A DNA stretch of 64,000 nt, taken from Bradyrhizobium genosp. L (GTDB lineage Bacteria > Pseudomonadota > Alphaproteobacteria > Rhizobiales > Xanthobacteraceae). The notes below the pieces were generated by a model, which saw only the letters and a list, made by a program, of their open reading frames with translations, was not told the DNA's origin and made no database searches. The translations under genes were made by a program, and so were the position numbers. The stretch covers positions 744,001 to 808,000 of the forward strand of contig NZ_CP061378.1 in assembly GCF_015624485.1 (NCBI RefSeq), given 5' to 3'. Below are positions 34,754 through 42,695 of this stretch, piece by piece; positions within the stretch are counted from its first letter, which is position 1; each line of letters begins with the position of its first letter.

Positions 34754-35404
34754 TCAGTCCGCCGCGTGCAGTTCCCGATGGCGGTCTTGCTCGGCCAGCG
34801 CCACGCGGCAGAAGCCGGCAGCGACCGCGATCACCTCCTCGACGGGGTGCGGATATTGCTTCGACACCCAGCGCCGCGCGATCGAGATCACCGCGCCGAC
34901 CATGCCGACCGGGAGCAGGGCGGAGGCGGCTTTCCCACTGCGCTTCGGATCGATCGCCGGCGGCACCAGGAGATCGCCGAAGGTGCGCAGCGCGTCGAGC
35001 ACGACCGCATCGACGGCCGGGCTGATGCCGGAGATCTCCAGCAGGAACACCCGCGCGGGCTTGGGATGCTCCTTGAGCCGCGTGAAATAGAGCGTGAGCG
35101 CCGCGCGCAATTTCGCCTCGGGATCGTCGCCCGCGGCGGCAACGGCCGCCGCCATGTCCGCGTAGAGATGGCCGACGACATGGCCGTAGGCGGCGATCAG
35201 CAGCGCCTCGCCATTGGCGAAGGATTCATAGAAATAGCGCTCGGTGAGCACCGCAGTTTCGCAAATCGCCTTCACGGTGGCGCCGCGATAGCCGACCTCG
35301 CCATAGACCGAGACGGCCGCGTCGATCAGCTTGAGCCGCCGCTCGGCACGGCGTTCCTCGGCGTCCATCCCGCCATAGACGCGGGCTTTGCGGCTGTTTG
35401 CCAT
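34754..35404 (-). CDS. TetR family regulator (EthR-like position)
   Basis: 216 residues from ATG 35404 (MANSRKARVYGG); the frame continues to 35452 but into operator-like DNA. N-terminal HTH: RRLKLIDAAVSVYGEVGYRG, then ATVKAICETAVLTERYFYES. The C-terminal effector domain is all-helical (LLIAAYGHVVGHLYADMAAA, then FGDLLVPPAIDPKRSG). It is divergent from a Baeyer-Villiger monooxygenase gene, as ethR is from ethA in mycobacteria, and the 99-base gap holds two overlapping palindromes that are likely its operators. Confidence 0.87.
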   Translation of the reverse strand: MANSRKARVYGGMDAEERRAERRLKLIDAAVSVYGEVGYRGATVKAICETAVLTERYFYESFANGEALLIAAYGHVVGHLYADMAAAVAAAGDDPEAKLRAALTLYFTRLKEHPKPARVFLLEISGISPAVDAVVLDALRTFGDLLVPPAIDPKRSGKAASALLPVGMVGAVISIARRWVSKQYPHPVEEVIAVAAGFCRVALAEQDRHRELHAAD

Positions 35405-35426
35405 GAAAGTGTATTGACATGAGGTA

Positions 35427-35464
35427 TTGTCAGATGTCAAGTTATCTGACAACAGATGTTGTCA
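35427..35464. promoter_or_regulatory. Overlapping palindromes, candidate TetR operators
   Basis: TTGTCAGAT-N8-ATCTGACAA (35427-35452) overlaps the perfect palindrome TGACAACA-GA-TGTTGTCA (35447-35464). The shared TGACAA half-site suggests cooperative or alternative binding. They lie between the divergent TetR and monooxygenase genes, close to the TetR start. Confidence 0.7.
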
Positions 35465-35503
35465 AATAGGACTTCACACAGAGAGCCCGGGGGAGGGCAA
35501 CGC

Positions 35504-37009
35504 ATGTCCACTCATTTCGACGTGTTGATCGTGGGCGCGGGCCTGTCCGGCATCGGTGCCGGCTATCATCTGCAGACCAACTGCCCGGACCGCAGCTACG
35601 CGATCCTCGAAGGCCGCGACTGCATCGGCGGCACCTGGGACCTGTTCCGCTATCCCGGCATCCGTTCCGATTCCGACATGTACACCCTCGGCTATTCGTT
35701 TCGACCGTGGACCGAGCCGAAGGCGATCGCCGACGGGCCGTCGATCCTGAACTATGTGCGGGAGACGGCGCGGGCCTACGGCATCGACCAGAAGATCCGC
35801 TTCAACCACCGCGTGGTGCGCGCCGACTGGTCGTCGGCCGATGCGCAATGGACCGTCGAGGTCGAGCGCGGCGCGGAGAAGACGATCGAGCGCTTCACCT
35901 GCAATTTCCTGTTCATGTGCAGCGGCTATTACAAATACGAGCACGGCTACACCCCGGATTTCCCCGGCCTCGCCGATTTCGCCGGCCGCGTCGTCCATCC
36001 GCAGCAATGGACCGACGATATCGATTATGCCGGCAAGAAGGTGGTGGTGATCGGCAGCGGCGCGACCGCGGTGACGCTGGTGCCGGAGATGGCCAAGACG
36101 GCCGACCATGTCACGATGCTGCAGCGTTCGCCGACCTATGTCGTCGCCCGTCCCGACACCGACAAGGTCGCCGACTGGCTGCGGGCTCGGCTGCCCGCAA
36201 AACTCGCTTACGGCATCACGCGCTGGAAGAACGTGGGGTTCGGCATGTTCTTCTACCGGCTCTGCAAGAAGAATCCCGAGCGCGTGAAGCGGCTGATCCG
36301 CCGCGGCGTGCGCCATGCGCTGGGTGACGACTATGACATCGCCACCCATTTCACGCCGCGCTACAATCCGTGGGACCAGCGGCTCTGCCTGGTGCCGAAC
36401 GGCGACCTGTTCACGTCGATCAAGAGCGGAAAATCGACCGTCGTCACCGATCAGATCGAGACGTTCACCAAGCACGGCATCAAGCTCAAATCCGGCGACA
36501 CGCTCGATGCCGATGTCGTGGTGACGGCGACCGGTCTCGATCTGCAGGTGCTGGGCGGGCTCGCGATCAGTGTCGACGGCGCCAGCGTCGATCTGTCGAA
36601 GAGCATGAACTACAAGGGGCTGATGTGCAGCGGCGTGCCGAATCTCGCGGCCGCCTTCGGCTACACCAACGCGTCCTGGACGCTGAAATGCGACCTGACC
36701 TGCGAATATGTCTGCCGGCTGCTCAACTACATGAAGGCCAAGGGCTATGCGCAAGTCACGCCGCGGCGCAACGATCCGACTGTGACGGAAATGCCGTGGG
36801 TCGATTTCTCCTCCGGCTACATCCAGCGCGCCGTCGACAGGTTCCCCAAGCAGGGCTCGCGCCGGCCGTGGCGGCTCTACCAGAACTACGCGCTCGACCT
36901 GATCACGCTGCGCTTCGGCTCGTTGACCGACGAGGCGTTGGAATATCTGCCGCCGCGGCGGGCTGCGACGGTGGGATCGGCCGCCGGCCCGGCGCGCCAG
37001 GTGGCATAG
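35504..37009 (+). CDS. ethA: Type I Baeyer-Villiger monooxygenase, EthA-like (FAD/NADPH)
   Basis: 501 residues from ATG 35504 (GGGGGAGGGC upstream). FAD motif VLIVGAGLSGIGAGYHL, NADPH motif VVVIGSGATAVTLVPEM, and between them the Baeyer-Villiger fingerprint FxGxxxHxxxW as FAGRVVHPQQW. Long stretches recall mycobacterial EthA (GGTWDLFRYPGIRSDSDMYT, YNPWDQRLCLVPNGDLF). Expected reaction: NADPH- and O2-dependent conversion of ketones to esters, or S-oxidation. It is preceded by a divergent TetR regulator. Natural substrate unknown; the gene symbol reflects similarity, not tested function. Confidence 0.9.
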   Translation: MSTHFDVLIVGAGLSGIGAGYHLQTNCPDRSYAILEGRDCIGGTWDLFRYPGIRSDSDMYTLGYSFRPWTEPKAIADGPSILNYVRETARAYGIDQKIRFNHRVVRADWSSADAQWTVEVERGAEKTIERFTCNFLFMCSGYYKYEHGYTPDFPGLADFAGRVVHPQQWTDDIDYAGKKVVVIGSGATAVTLVPEMAKTADHVTMLQRSPTYVVARPDTDKVADWLRARLPAKLAYGITRWKNVGFGMFFYRLCKKNPERVKRLIRRGVRHALGDDYDIATHFTPRYNPWDQRLCLVPNGDLFTSIKSGKSTVVTDQIETFTKHGIKLKSGDTLDADVVVTATGLDLQVLGGLAISVDGASVDLSKSMNYKGLMCSGVPNLAAAFGYTNASWTLKCDLTCEYVCRLLNYMKAKGYAQVTPRRNDPTVTEMPWVDFSSGYIQRAVDRFPKQGSRRPWRLYQNYALDLITLRFGSLTDEALEYLPPRRAATVGSAAGPARQVA

Positions 37010-37119
37010 CGGCGAAGGTTCGACGCCGCACAACTTCGCGCGCCTGACGCTGCCGCGGGCTGGCGATCAGCCGGCGTCTCTGCTATGGGATGGCACGCCT
37101 GCGCGTCGCGTGGGTTCGC

Positions 37120-37196
37120 GGTCCCGTAGCTCAGCCGGATAGAGCGACGGTTTCCTAAACCGTAGGTCGGAAGTTCGAGTCTTCCCGGGATCGCCA
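37120..37196 (+). tRNA. tRNA-Arg (anticodon CCT)
   Basis: A complete cloverleaf is visible: acceptor GGTCCCG (37120-37126) pairs with CGGGATC (37186-37192, one G-U), D-stem GCTC/GAGC, anticodon stem ACGGT/ACCGT with loop TTCCTAA (anticodon CCT at 37154-37156), T-arm GGAAG-TTCGAGT-CTTCC, discriminator G and an encoded CCA at 37194-37196. No integrase gene or attachment-site copy is seen beside it. Confidence 0.95.
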
Positions 37197-37346
37197 GCGC
37201 TCGCGAGGCGCTTGATACGGTCAAGTCAGCGACTGCAGGTGTGTCCTGTCCGAGCAAAGCGTCCCCCAATTCGCAGCCTCCATCCATCCGACCCTCGACG
37301 TAGGCGGTCTCGTTCCGTCCATGCGCCAACACGAGAACTTCCAAGA

Positions 37347-38525
37347 ATGACGACCCTCGACAACATGTCTGCGGTGGCCCCGGTGGGCTATCGGCTCCGC
37401 CTGCCCGGCCCGACGGAGGTGCCCGAGCGGGTTCGCCAGGCGATGGCGCGGGTGGTGGTCAATCATCGCGGACCGGAGTGCAAGGCGGCGATCGGCCAGG
37501 CGCAGGAGATGATCCGGCCGGTGCTCGGCACGGCCAATCCGGTGCTGTTCTTTGCCAGCTCCGGCACCGGCCTGATGGAGGCGGCGCTGGTCAACGTCGC
37601 GGGACCGGGCTGTCGTATTCTCGTCGTCGAGCACGGTCAGTTCGGCGAGCGCTTCACGTCGATCGCGCGGGCGATGCGGATCGAGGTCGATACGGTCGCG
37701 GTCGAGTGGGGCCGGGCGATCGACATCGCGGCGGTCGAGGCCAGGCTGCGCGAGGTCGACTACCGGGCGGTCGTCGTGGTGCATAACGAAAGCTCGACCG
37801 GCATCATCGCGGATCTTGCGGCGCTCGGCGCGCTCGTTCGCGAGCGGCCGACCTTGCTGATCGCCGATTCCGTCAGCGGCCTCGGCGGTGTCGAGATGCG
37901 CCAGGACGAATGGGGCGTCGATATCGTGGTGTCGGCTTCGCAGAAGGCGTTGATGTGCCCGCCCGGTCTCGCGCTTGCCAGCGTCAGTCCGAAGGCCTGG
38001 CGCGTCATCGGCCAGGACGATGGCCGCGCGGTGTTCTACTGGGATTTCCGCCGCGCCCTGAAATCGGCCGAGCAGAACGAGACCGCCTTCACGGCGCCGG
38101 TCAGTCACATCTACGGTCTGCGCGAGGCGCTCGCGATGATCCACGAGGAAGGGCTGCCAGCCGTGCTGGCACGGCACGCGCGTCTTTCAAGCGCTCTGCG
38201 GACCGGCGGCGCTGCGTTAGGCCTCGCGGATTTCTGCGCCGAAGGACCGCGGTCCAACACGGTGGTCGTGTTCCAGGTGCCGAAGGGCCTGGAAGGCAGC
38301 ACCATCGTGCGCCGCCTCTATCAGGATCATCGCACCGTCATCGCGGGTGCCCGCAACCGCCTCTCCGGACGCGTCATCCGGTTCGGCACGATGGGGACCT
38401 TCGATGCCGGCACCATCCTGACCGATCTCTTGCATCTTGAAGACACGCTGGCCAAGCTCGGTCATCCGGTCGTGCCCGGTGCCGGCCTCAAAGCTGCAAC
38501 GGAGCACCTTGCCGCGACGGCGTGA
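37347..38525 (+). CDS. Class V aminotransferase (alanine-glyoxylate type)
   Basis: 392 residues from ATG 37347; the longer frame from 37212 reads through the region after the tRNA. Fold-type I PLP enzyme: N-terminal RLPGPTEVPERVRQAMARVV, phosphate/ring region FASSGTGLMEAALVNV, cofactor Asp in LLIADSVSGLGGVEM, and Schiff-base Lys200 in VVSASQKALMCPPGLALASV. It resembles AGXT/serine-glyoxylate and 2-aminoethylphosphonate transaminases, which are hard to tell apart by eye. It heads an operon with an FbpABC-type ABC importer (29-base gap), so it probably processes the amino compound that system imports (inference). Confidence 0.85.
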   Translation: MTTLDNMSAVAPVGYRLRLPGPTEVPERVRQAMARVVVNHRGPECKAAIGQAQEMIRPVLGTANPVLFFASSGTGLMEAALVNVAGPGCRILVVEHGQFGERFTSIARAMRIEVDTVAVEWGRAIDIAAVEARLREVDYRAVVVVHNESSTGIIADLAALGALVRERPTLLIADSVSGLGGVEMRQDEWGVDIVVSASQKALMCPPGLALASVSPKAWRVIGQDDGRAVFYWDFRRALKSAEQNETAFTAPVSHIYGLREALAMIHEEGLPAVLARHARLSSALRTGGAALGLADFCAEGPRSNTVVVFQVPKGLEGSTIVRRLYQDHRTVIAGARNRLSGRVIRFGTMGTFDAGTILTDLLHLEDTLAKLGHPVVPGAGLKAATEHLAATA

Positions 38526-38554
38526 CCGACAACGAAATCGAGGGGCGAACCACG

Positions 38555-39562
38555 ATGCGACTGGCCGTCAAACTTCTCACCCGGGCGCTTGTCCTGGCGG
38601 TCGCCCTCGTTACGGCGGGTATCGCCAGCGCCCAGCAGAGCGTCGTGCTCTACTCCGCCAATGATGACACCGTGAACAAGCTGGTAGCCGACGGCTTTGC
38701 CAAGGCCACCGGCATCCGGGTCGACGTCGTCTCGACCGGCTCGGGCGTGCTCGCCCGGCGGATCGCGTCCGAGGCGGCCAATCCGCAGGGCGACGTCATC
38801 TGGGGCGTCAGCGCAACGCTGTTGCGGCTGATGAGCCCGCATTTGCAGGCCTATCCGGTGCAGGGGCGCGAGGCGGTGCCGGCAGAGTTTCGCGATCCCG
38901 GGGATCTCTGGATCGGCACCAATATCCAGGTCGTCGTGATCGGCCAGAACACCAAGTCGATCGAAAAGAGCGCCGGCCCGAAATCCTGGGCCGATCTGAT
39001 CGATCCTAAATGGAAGGGCAAGCTTGCCTTCACCGATCCGGCGAATTCCGGCTTCTCCTACGGCGCGGCGACGACGCTGCTCGCGCTCTGGGGCGACAAC
39101 GATGCGGCCTGGACCAGGATCGGCACGCTGCTAGCGAACGCGAAAGTCCTGAATCGCTCGACGCAGGTGTTCGACGGCAATGGCAGCGGCGAATACCCGC
39201 TCGGCATCGCACTGGAGTACGCCGGTCTGCTGTGGGCGCACAATGGCGCCCCCGTCATCGCCGTCTATCCGTCCGAAGGCACGCATGGCTTCGTCGAGGG
39301 CGCGGCCGTGCTCAAGGGCGGCCCCAATGCCGACAACGCCAGGAAGCTGGTCGACTATCTGGCCAGCAAGGAGACGCAGGAAATGCTGCTGAAGGCGACG
39401 TTCCGCCGGCCGGCGCGGCAGGACATCGATCTCGCCGCTATCGCGCCCGACATGCCTCCGCTCTCGTCCATCAAGCTGCTGCCCTATGACGACGCCAAAT
39501 GGGATGCGGTGCGGCGCGACACCCTCGCGAAGTTGAAGACCACGATCCAGAACACGCGCTGA
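38555..39562 (+). CDS. ABC transporter substrate-binding protein (FbpA/AEP-binding-like)
   Basis: 335 residues from ATG 38555 (GAGGGGCGAACC upstream). Signal peptide MRLAVKLLTRALVLAVALVT to about ASA-QQ. The mature protein has the SBP_bac type of iron/polyamine/2-aminoethylphosphonate binders (SVVLYSANDDTVNKLVADGF, WADLIDPKWKGKLAFTDPAN, AVLKGGPNADNARKLVDYLA). The C-terminal Tyr pair that binds ferric iron in FbpA is not evident. Given the linked aminotransferase, a small amine such as an aminophosphonate is a reasonable but untested ligand. Confidence 0.85.
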   Translation: MRLAVKLLTRALVLAVALVTAGIASAQQSVVLYSANDDTVNKLVADGFAKATGIRVDVVSTGSGVLARRIASEAANPQGDVIWGVSATLLRLMSPHLQAYPVQGREAVPAEFRDPGDLWIGTNIQVVVIGQNTKSIEKSAGPKSWADLIDPKWKGKLAFTDPANSGFSYGAATTLLALWGDNDAAWTRIGTLLANAKVLNRSTQVFDGNGSGEYPLGIALEYAGLLWAHNGAPVIAVYPSEGTHGFVEGAAVLKGGPNADNARKLVDYLASKETQEMLLKATFRRPARQDIDLAAIAPDMPPLSSIKLLPYDDAKWDAVRRDTLAKLKTTIQNTR

Positions 39563-39566
39563 TCCC

Positions 39567-40628
39567 ATGAGCACGATCCGGATCGAGCATCTGGTCCGCA
39601 GCTTCGGTGGGGTGCGGGCGGTCGACGATATCTCGTTGTCGGTGCGCCATGGCGAGCTGTTCACGCTGCTCGGCCCTTCCGGTTGCGGCAAGACCACGCT
39701 GTTGCGTATGATCGCCGGCTTCACCGACGTCGAAGCGGGCAGCATTTCCTTCGACGATCGCCGGATCGATCGCCTGCCTGCGCATCGGCGCGACACCGGC
39801 ATGGTGTTCCAGAACTATGCGATCTTCCCCAACCATACCGTCGCGGAGAACGTCGCCTACGGCCTCAAGGCCCGCAAGGTGGCGCATCAGGAGATCGGTC
39901 CGCGCGTCGAGAAAGCGCTGGAGCGGGTCCGCCTCGCCGGCTACGGCACGCGCGCGCCGCATCAGCTCTCCGGCGGCCAGCTCCAGCGCGTCGCCATCGC
40001 CCGCGCGCTGGTCATCGAGCCGGCGGTGCTGCTGTTCGACGAGCCGCTGTCGAATCTCGATGCGCAGCTGCGTGTCGAGATGCGGATCGAAATCCGCCAG
40101 TTGCAGCAGGCGCTCGGGCTGACGACCATCTACGTCACGCACGACCAGGAGGAGGCGCTTGCGATCTCAGACCGCATCGCCGTGCTGCGTGGCGGCAAGG
40201 TCGAGCAGATCGACACGCCGGAACGGATCTATCGCGCGCCACAAACGGCGTTCGTGGCCGAATTCCTCGGCTCGACCAACATGCTGTCAGGCATCGCCGG
40301 CGCTTTCGACGGATCGAGCACCAGGGTGGCCGCGGCCGGGACCGAACTCGCGGTGCGCGGCGAGGTGGCACGACCGGGCGCGCCGGTCATGCTGTCGGTC
40401 CGTCCCGAGGCGCTACGCCTCCATGGCGGCGACGACGCGCCGACGCTGCAGGCCAAGCTTGTGCTGCGGGAGTTTCTTGGCCCGGTGCAGCGGCTGCATG
40501 CCAGCCTCCCCGACGGCACCCAAATCCGGATCGCAGCCCTCGGCGGCCAGGCGTTCGATCTCGCGCCCGGCGCGCCGCTGACGCTGGCCTACGACCCGGC
40601 TCAGATCACGGCATTCCCCGCGCCATGA
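39567..40628 (+). CDS. ABC transporter ATP-binding protein (FbpC/PotA type)
   Basis: 353 residues. Walker A LLGPSGCGKTTLLRMIAG, Q-loop in GMVFQNYAIFPNHTVAENVA, signature LSGGQLQRVAIARALV, Walker B PAVLLFDEPLSNLDAQLR, and switch His in IYVTHDQEEALAIS. A C-terminal TOBE-like domain follows residue 240 (GEVARPGAPVMLSVRPEALR). It begins four bases after the binding-protein gene and overlaps the permease start by four bases. Confidence 0.93.
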   Translation: MSTIRIEHLVRSFGGVRAVDDISLSVRHGELFTLLGPSGCGKTTLLRMIAGFTDVEAGSISFDDRRIDRLPAHRRDTGMVFQNYAIFPNHTVAENVAYGLKARKVAHQEIGPRVEKALERVRLAGYGTRAPHQLSGGQLQRVAIARALVIEPAVLLFDEPLSNLDAQLRVEMRIEIRQLQQALGLTTIYVTHDQEEALAISDRIAVLRGGKVEQIDTPERIYRAPQTAFVAEFLGSTNMLSGIAGAFDGSSTRVAAAGTELAVRGEVARPGAPVMLSVRPEALRLHGGDDAPTLQAKLVLREFLGPVQRLHASLPDGTQIRIAALGGQAFDLAPGAPLTLAYDPAQITAFPAP

Positions 40629-42262
40629 AAGGCTTCGCCACCACGGTCATCCTGGCGGCGCTGGTCTTCCTCGCCGTCTTCCTGCTCTATCCGCTGGCGC
40701 TGGTGCTCGACGCAAGCCTGCGGACCGATGGCACGGGAGGTCTGACGCTTGCGAACTACACCGCGATCCTCAAAAGCGGGTATTACCTCGGCAGCATCGG
40801 CAACAGCCTGATCGCAGCCGCGCTCGCGACCGTGTTCGCCTGCGCCATCGGCATCCCGCTTGCCTTCTGCCTCGCCCGCGTCGAGATGCCCGGCCGCGCG
40901 CTGCTGCTGACGCTCGCCTCGCTGCCGCTGGTGCTGCCGTCTTTCGTCAGCGCCTATGCGCTGGTGCTGCTGTTCGGCCATGCCGGCGTGATCACGACGG
41001 CGCTGCGTGCAATCGGCATCCCGATCGGCTCGATCTATGGACTGCCAGGCATCGTCGCGGTGTTCACGCTGACGCTGTATCCCTATGTCGTGATGCCGGT
41101 ACTGGCCGGCTTCCAGGCCGTCGACGCCTCGATGGAGGAGGCGGCCTGCAATCTCGGCGGATCGCGCGCCTACGTGTTCCGCACGGTGCTGTTGCCGATC
41201 GTGATGCCGGCGATCCTGGCCGGCGGGCTGCTCGTCTTCATCGAGGCGCTGGAGAATTTCGGCGTGCCCGCCGTGCTTGCCGAGGACCGGCCGTTCCTCG
41301 CCGTCGACATCTTCAAGCTGTTCGCCGGCGAGGCCGACGCCAACCCGGCGGCTGCCGGTGCGCTCAGCGTTCTCCTCATCGTCTGCACGGCGGTGGCGCT
41401 GCTGGTGCAGCGCCATTATCTCGGCAAGCGCCGCTTTGCGACCGGTGCCCGCAGCGCGCCCGCGACGCTGCCGCTGTCGCCGGGCTTGCGGCTCGTGGCT
41501 GTTGTCACCAGCTGGGGCATCGTGATCGCGTCGCTGCTGCCGTTCGCGGCCGTGCTGATGATTTCGTTGCTGCGCTTCAGGGGACCGGTCCTGACCTGGG
41601 AGATCGGGATCGGCAACTATGCGGCGCTGCTGTCGGGGTCGCTGCGACCGCTGCTCAACACCATCACGCTCGCCACCATCGCGGCCTTCGTCACCATGCT
41701 GATCGGGGCGCCGATCGGCTATGTCGTGACCCGCCACCGCTCGCGCCTTGCAGGGCTGCTCGACTTCGTCGGCATGGTGCCTTTCGCGGTCTCCGGCACC
41801 ATCTTTGCGATCGGGCTCATCATCGCCTTCAACAGCGGCCCGCTGGTGCTGACCGGCGGCGGGCTGATCCTCGTGGTCGCCTATGTCGTGCGCAAGCTGC
41901 CTTTCGCGATCCGTTCGGCGTCGGCGATCGTGCATCAGCTCGATCCGTCGCTCGAGGAGGCCTCGATCAATCTCGGGGTGTCGCCAAGTCGGACGTTCGC
42001 GACCCTGACGGTCCCTCTGATGGCGAGCGGCCTGGTCGGCGGCCTTGTGCTGGTCTGGATTTCGGCGGCATCCGAGCTCTCCTCCACCATCGTGCTCTAT
42101 TCGAGCCGTTGGGAGACCACGACCGTGGTGATGTACCATGCCATCGAAGGGACCGGTGCAGGGCTGGCCGCGGCGGCTGCGGCGGTGCTGATCATCGTGA
42201 CGGCGATCCCGCTGCTACTGGTCAACCGGCGCCTGCGCAGGCAGGGCGGCGCGATGACATGA
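40625..42262 (+). CDS. ABC transporter permease, fused two-domain type (FbpB-like)
   Basis: 545 residues from ATG 40625 (ATGA overlap with the ATPase stop); the open frame from 39683 is an overlapping shadow. About twelve membrane helices form two homologous permease units, each with an EAA loop: EEAACNLGGSRAYVFRTVLL and EEASINLGVSPSRTFATLTV. A basic/polar linker lies at about residues 260-285. Fused permeases of this form serve iron and 2-aminoethylphosphonate-type importers. It closes the aminotransferase-ABC operon. Confidence 0.9.
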   Translation: MKGFATTVILAALVFLAVFLLYPLALVLDASLRTDGTGGLTLANYTAILKSGYYLGSIGNSLIAAALATVFACAIGIPLAFCLARVEMPGRALLLTLASLPLVLPSFVSAYALVLLFGHAGVITTALRAIGIPIGSIYGLPGIVAVFTLTLYPYVVMPVLAGFQAVDASMEEAACNLGGSRAYVFRTVLLPIVMPAILAGGLLVFIEALENFGVPAVLAEDRPFLAVDIFKLFAGEADANPAAAGALSVLLIVCTAVALLVQRHYLGKRRFATGARSAPATLPLSPGLRLVAVVTSWGIVIASLLPFAAVLMISLLRFRGPVLTWEIGIGNYAALLSGSLRPLLNTITLATIAAFVTMLIGAPIGYVVTRHRSRLAGLLDFVGMVPFAVSGTIFAIGLIIAFNSGPLVLTGGGLILVVAYVVRKLPFAIRSASAIVHQLDPSLEEASINLGVSPSRTFATLTVPLMASGLVGGLVLVWISAASELSSTIVLYSSRWETTTVVMYHAIEGTGAGLAAAAAAVLIIVTAIPLLLVNRRLRRQGGAMT

Positions 42263-42353
42263 TGGGCCATGGCATGAAATCACCCGCACTTTGGCAGGAT
42301 ATCACCTTGTCCTGATCGGCCGGGATTCCGATGCTTCAACCTGAAGGGAGGCA

Positions 42354-42695
42354 ATGTCCCCCGACGGAGGAAGCCGGATGCGCCAACTGAGCCCAGAGCA
42401 GACGCGGGAGATTCTCGCCGATGCAGCGTTCAAGGAGCTTGTCTCGGGACGCGCGCGGTTGCGATGGGGCCTGTCCATCGTGACTCTCGTGATGTTCTTC
42501 GGCTTCATCGCGCTGGTCTCGGCCGCGAAGTCTGCGCTCGGCGCGAGCATCGCGGGAAGCGCGCTGCCGCTCGGCTTTGCGCTGGCGCTCGCGATGGTCG
42601 CGGTGGTCATCCTGCTCACCGGCATCTACGTGCAGCGGTCGAATGCCCGCTTCGACGAACTCTCCCGCACCGTCAACCGGGAGCTCGGCCGATGA
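42354..42695 (+). CDS. DUF485 family inner membrane protein (YjcH-like)
   Basis: 113 residues with two membrane helices (RWGLSIVTLVMFFGFIALVS, then LPLGFALALAMVAVVILLTG) and the DUF485 N-terminal pattern FKELVSGRARLRW. GGGAGG precedes the ATG. It overlaps the start of the ActP-like gene by four bases, as yjcH is linked to actP in many bacteria; it probably assists or stabilises the symporter. Confidence 0.9.
   Translation: MSPDGGSRMRQLSPEQTREILADAAFKELVSGRARLRWGLSIVTLVMFFGFIALVSAAKSALGASIAGSALPLGFALALAMVAVVILLTGIYVQRSNARFDELSRTVNRELGR

Noticed and set aside
37120..37346. tRNA-Arg as an integration site of a genomic island
   Set aside because: No integrase gene, no repeated tRNA 3' end and no composition shift follow it within the window.
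42289..42310. Possible sigma-54 promoter (TGGCAG ... TTG) before the DUF485 gene
   Set aside because: The spacing between the GG and TG elements is too long for a -24/-12 promoter.
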